64,000 bases of DNA from assembly GCA_965204295.1 (NCBI GenBank), contig OZ241973.1, forward strand, positions 1,922,001-1,986,000, written 5' to 3'. The DNA is from JAWKWH01 sp965204295. GTDB taxonomy: Bacteria; Pseudomonadota; Alphaproteobacteria; Rhizobiales; Rhizobiaceae. The position numbers and the translations under genes were made by a program. Of this stretch, positions 63,389-64,000 are shown piece by piece; the first letter of the stretch is position 1, and each line of letters starts with the position of its first letter. The notes below the pieces were generated by a model. That model worked only from the letters and a program-made list of their open reading frames with translations, did not search any database and had not been told where the DNA came from.

Positions 63389-64000
63389 ATGATTTCTTCT
63401 TTACCATATGACTCTCTGGTGGGTTGAGACGCCACCGGGTTTTCAGTCGAACCGCAAAGTCGAGCTTTCAACCGTTTTTCCGAAAGGAACAGGTAAAGGG
63501 ACAGTTTGAAAGCTTCCGGATCGACCGTCAATATCGACATGATCAGAGGTTCTTCTTGATATTCCTCGATGTAGAATGACCTCTCGATCTGTTCTTCTTC
63601 TAGTTTTACAATCAGGGAATCCATCTTTTTCGGCTTCGGCGACGATTGATAAGTAGTTGACCAAAACCCCGATATGATGGCTTCTTTGAGCGATTGATAG
63701 CGCGCATCAATGTCCGTATCAGCATTTCCAAACATTCCCACATCTGCTTTGATCGACAACCCACGAGATTTGTGTGTGAGAATATCTTCCAACAGTCCTC
63801 CGCGACTTACAATTGCTTCAGACTGCGGATCCGGTTTCAAACTGGGAAGGATGGCATGAAATAAGCCGCCCAGCATCAACAAAAAAACGATACTCCCAAC
63901 CGCCTGTACGGTACCCTTTTTTAGCCCCGGAATATCAAAAGACGCTTGGACGTCTACGTCGAAGAATGCGCTGACAGTCAGGCTGCACCCGATGGCAAGT
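63382..64000 (-). CDS. Partial membrane protein, 5' end beyond the window
   Basis: The frame is open from the right edge and about 205 residues are visible. It has two hydrophobic segments, LAIGCSLTVSAFF at the edge and TVQAVGSIVFLLMLGGLFHA, then a soluble part with KSRGLSIKADVGMFG, KLEEEQIERSFYIEEYQEEP and SLYLFLSEKRLKARL. No family is recognised. Its TAA stop lies inside the ATGGTAA start of the SPOR-domain gene, so the two are translationally coupled. A 15-bp repeat, TTCTTTACCATATGA, occurs twice at 63378-63411 around that junction, perhaps duplicating the start region. Confidence 0.6.
   Translation of the reverse strand, partial: LAIGCSLTVSAFFDVDVQASFDIPGLKKGTVQAVGSIVFLLMLGGLFHAILPSLKPDPQSEAIVSRGGLLEDILTHKSRGLSIKADVGMFGNADTDIDARYQSLKEAIISGFWSTTYQSSPKPKKMDSLIVKLEEEQIERSFYIEEYQEEPLIMSILTVDPEAFKLSLYLFLSEKRLKARLCGSTENPVASQPTRESYGKEEIIW

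Overview
The window is GC-rich chromosomal DNA that looks like an alphaproteobacterium, most likely of the order Hyphomicrobiales (Rhizobiales). The main reason is the collinear set ybgC-tolQ-tolR-tolA-tolB-pal-cpoB-tilS-ftsH-glmM at 11.2-22.2 kb, a gene order typical of that group. Purine catabolism with a cytochrome-tailed urate hydroxylase, several ABC importers and GntR/LacI/LysR/MocR regulators fit the same assignment. No rRNA, tRNA or CRISPR array was seen.

Layout. 0-5.3 kb: prophage relic and accessory DNA, with an SDH/ClpP-fold peptidase, a small secreted protein, an S24 phage-type repressor, a frameshifted Ner-like regulator and the C-terminal part of a RecQ-UvrD type helicase lacking its Walker A motif. 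5.4-8.6 kb: a large TPR protein with a C-terminal GT32-like glycosyltransferase. 8.6-11.1 kb: decayed DNA with a Hint fragment, a truncated Vsr endonuclease, ISAs1, IS3 and IS630 remnants and a gene fragment. 11.2-22.2 kb: the conserved cell-envelope cluster named above. 22.3-24.7 kb: an alpha/beta hydrolase and a KDPG-type aldolase plus RraA-like pair. 24.8-29.9 kb and 37.6-40.2 kb: purine catabolism (hydroxyisourate hydrolase, xanthine dehydrogenase XdhABC, urate hydroxylase PuuD, guanine deaminase). These two blocks flank 29.9-36.4 kb, a polyamine importer with a class III aminotransferase and a GntR regulator, all near ATTTGATCAAAT palindromes. 40.2-45.2 kb: a LacI-controlled sugar ABC importer that has lost its binding protein and the N-terminal half of one permease, then glycerate 2-kinase. 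45.3-51.3 kb: three secreted DUF11/DUF7507-type repeat proteins, the last with an OmpA-like tail. 51.4-58.7 kb: an ankyrin protein, an enoyl-CoA hydratase/isomerase, a CoxG-like protein, an IlvD/Edd dehydratase, a non-pyrrolysine MttB-family methyltransferase and a MocR regulator. 58.9-61.9 kb: a second graveyard (small secreted peptide cut by an IS5-family relic, broken fic, truncated tetR). 61.9-64 kb: a SPOR-domain protein coupled to a membrane protein that runs off the end.

How the genes work together. Guanine goes to xanthine (GuaD), xanthine to urate (XdhAB, matured by XdhC), urate to 5-hydroxyisourate (PuuD) and on to OHCU (UraH). No OHCU decarboxylase, allantoinase or allantoicase is in the window. 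Polyamines enter through PotFGHI-like proteins and are deaminated by the aminotransferase. The Tol-Pal proteins link inner membrane, periplasm and outer membrane during division. The strongest candidates for something new are the MttB/IlvD/MocR neighbourhood, the three repeat-protein surface locus, and the SPOR/membrane pair at the right edge. All three are inferences from context.
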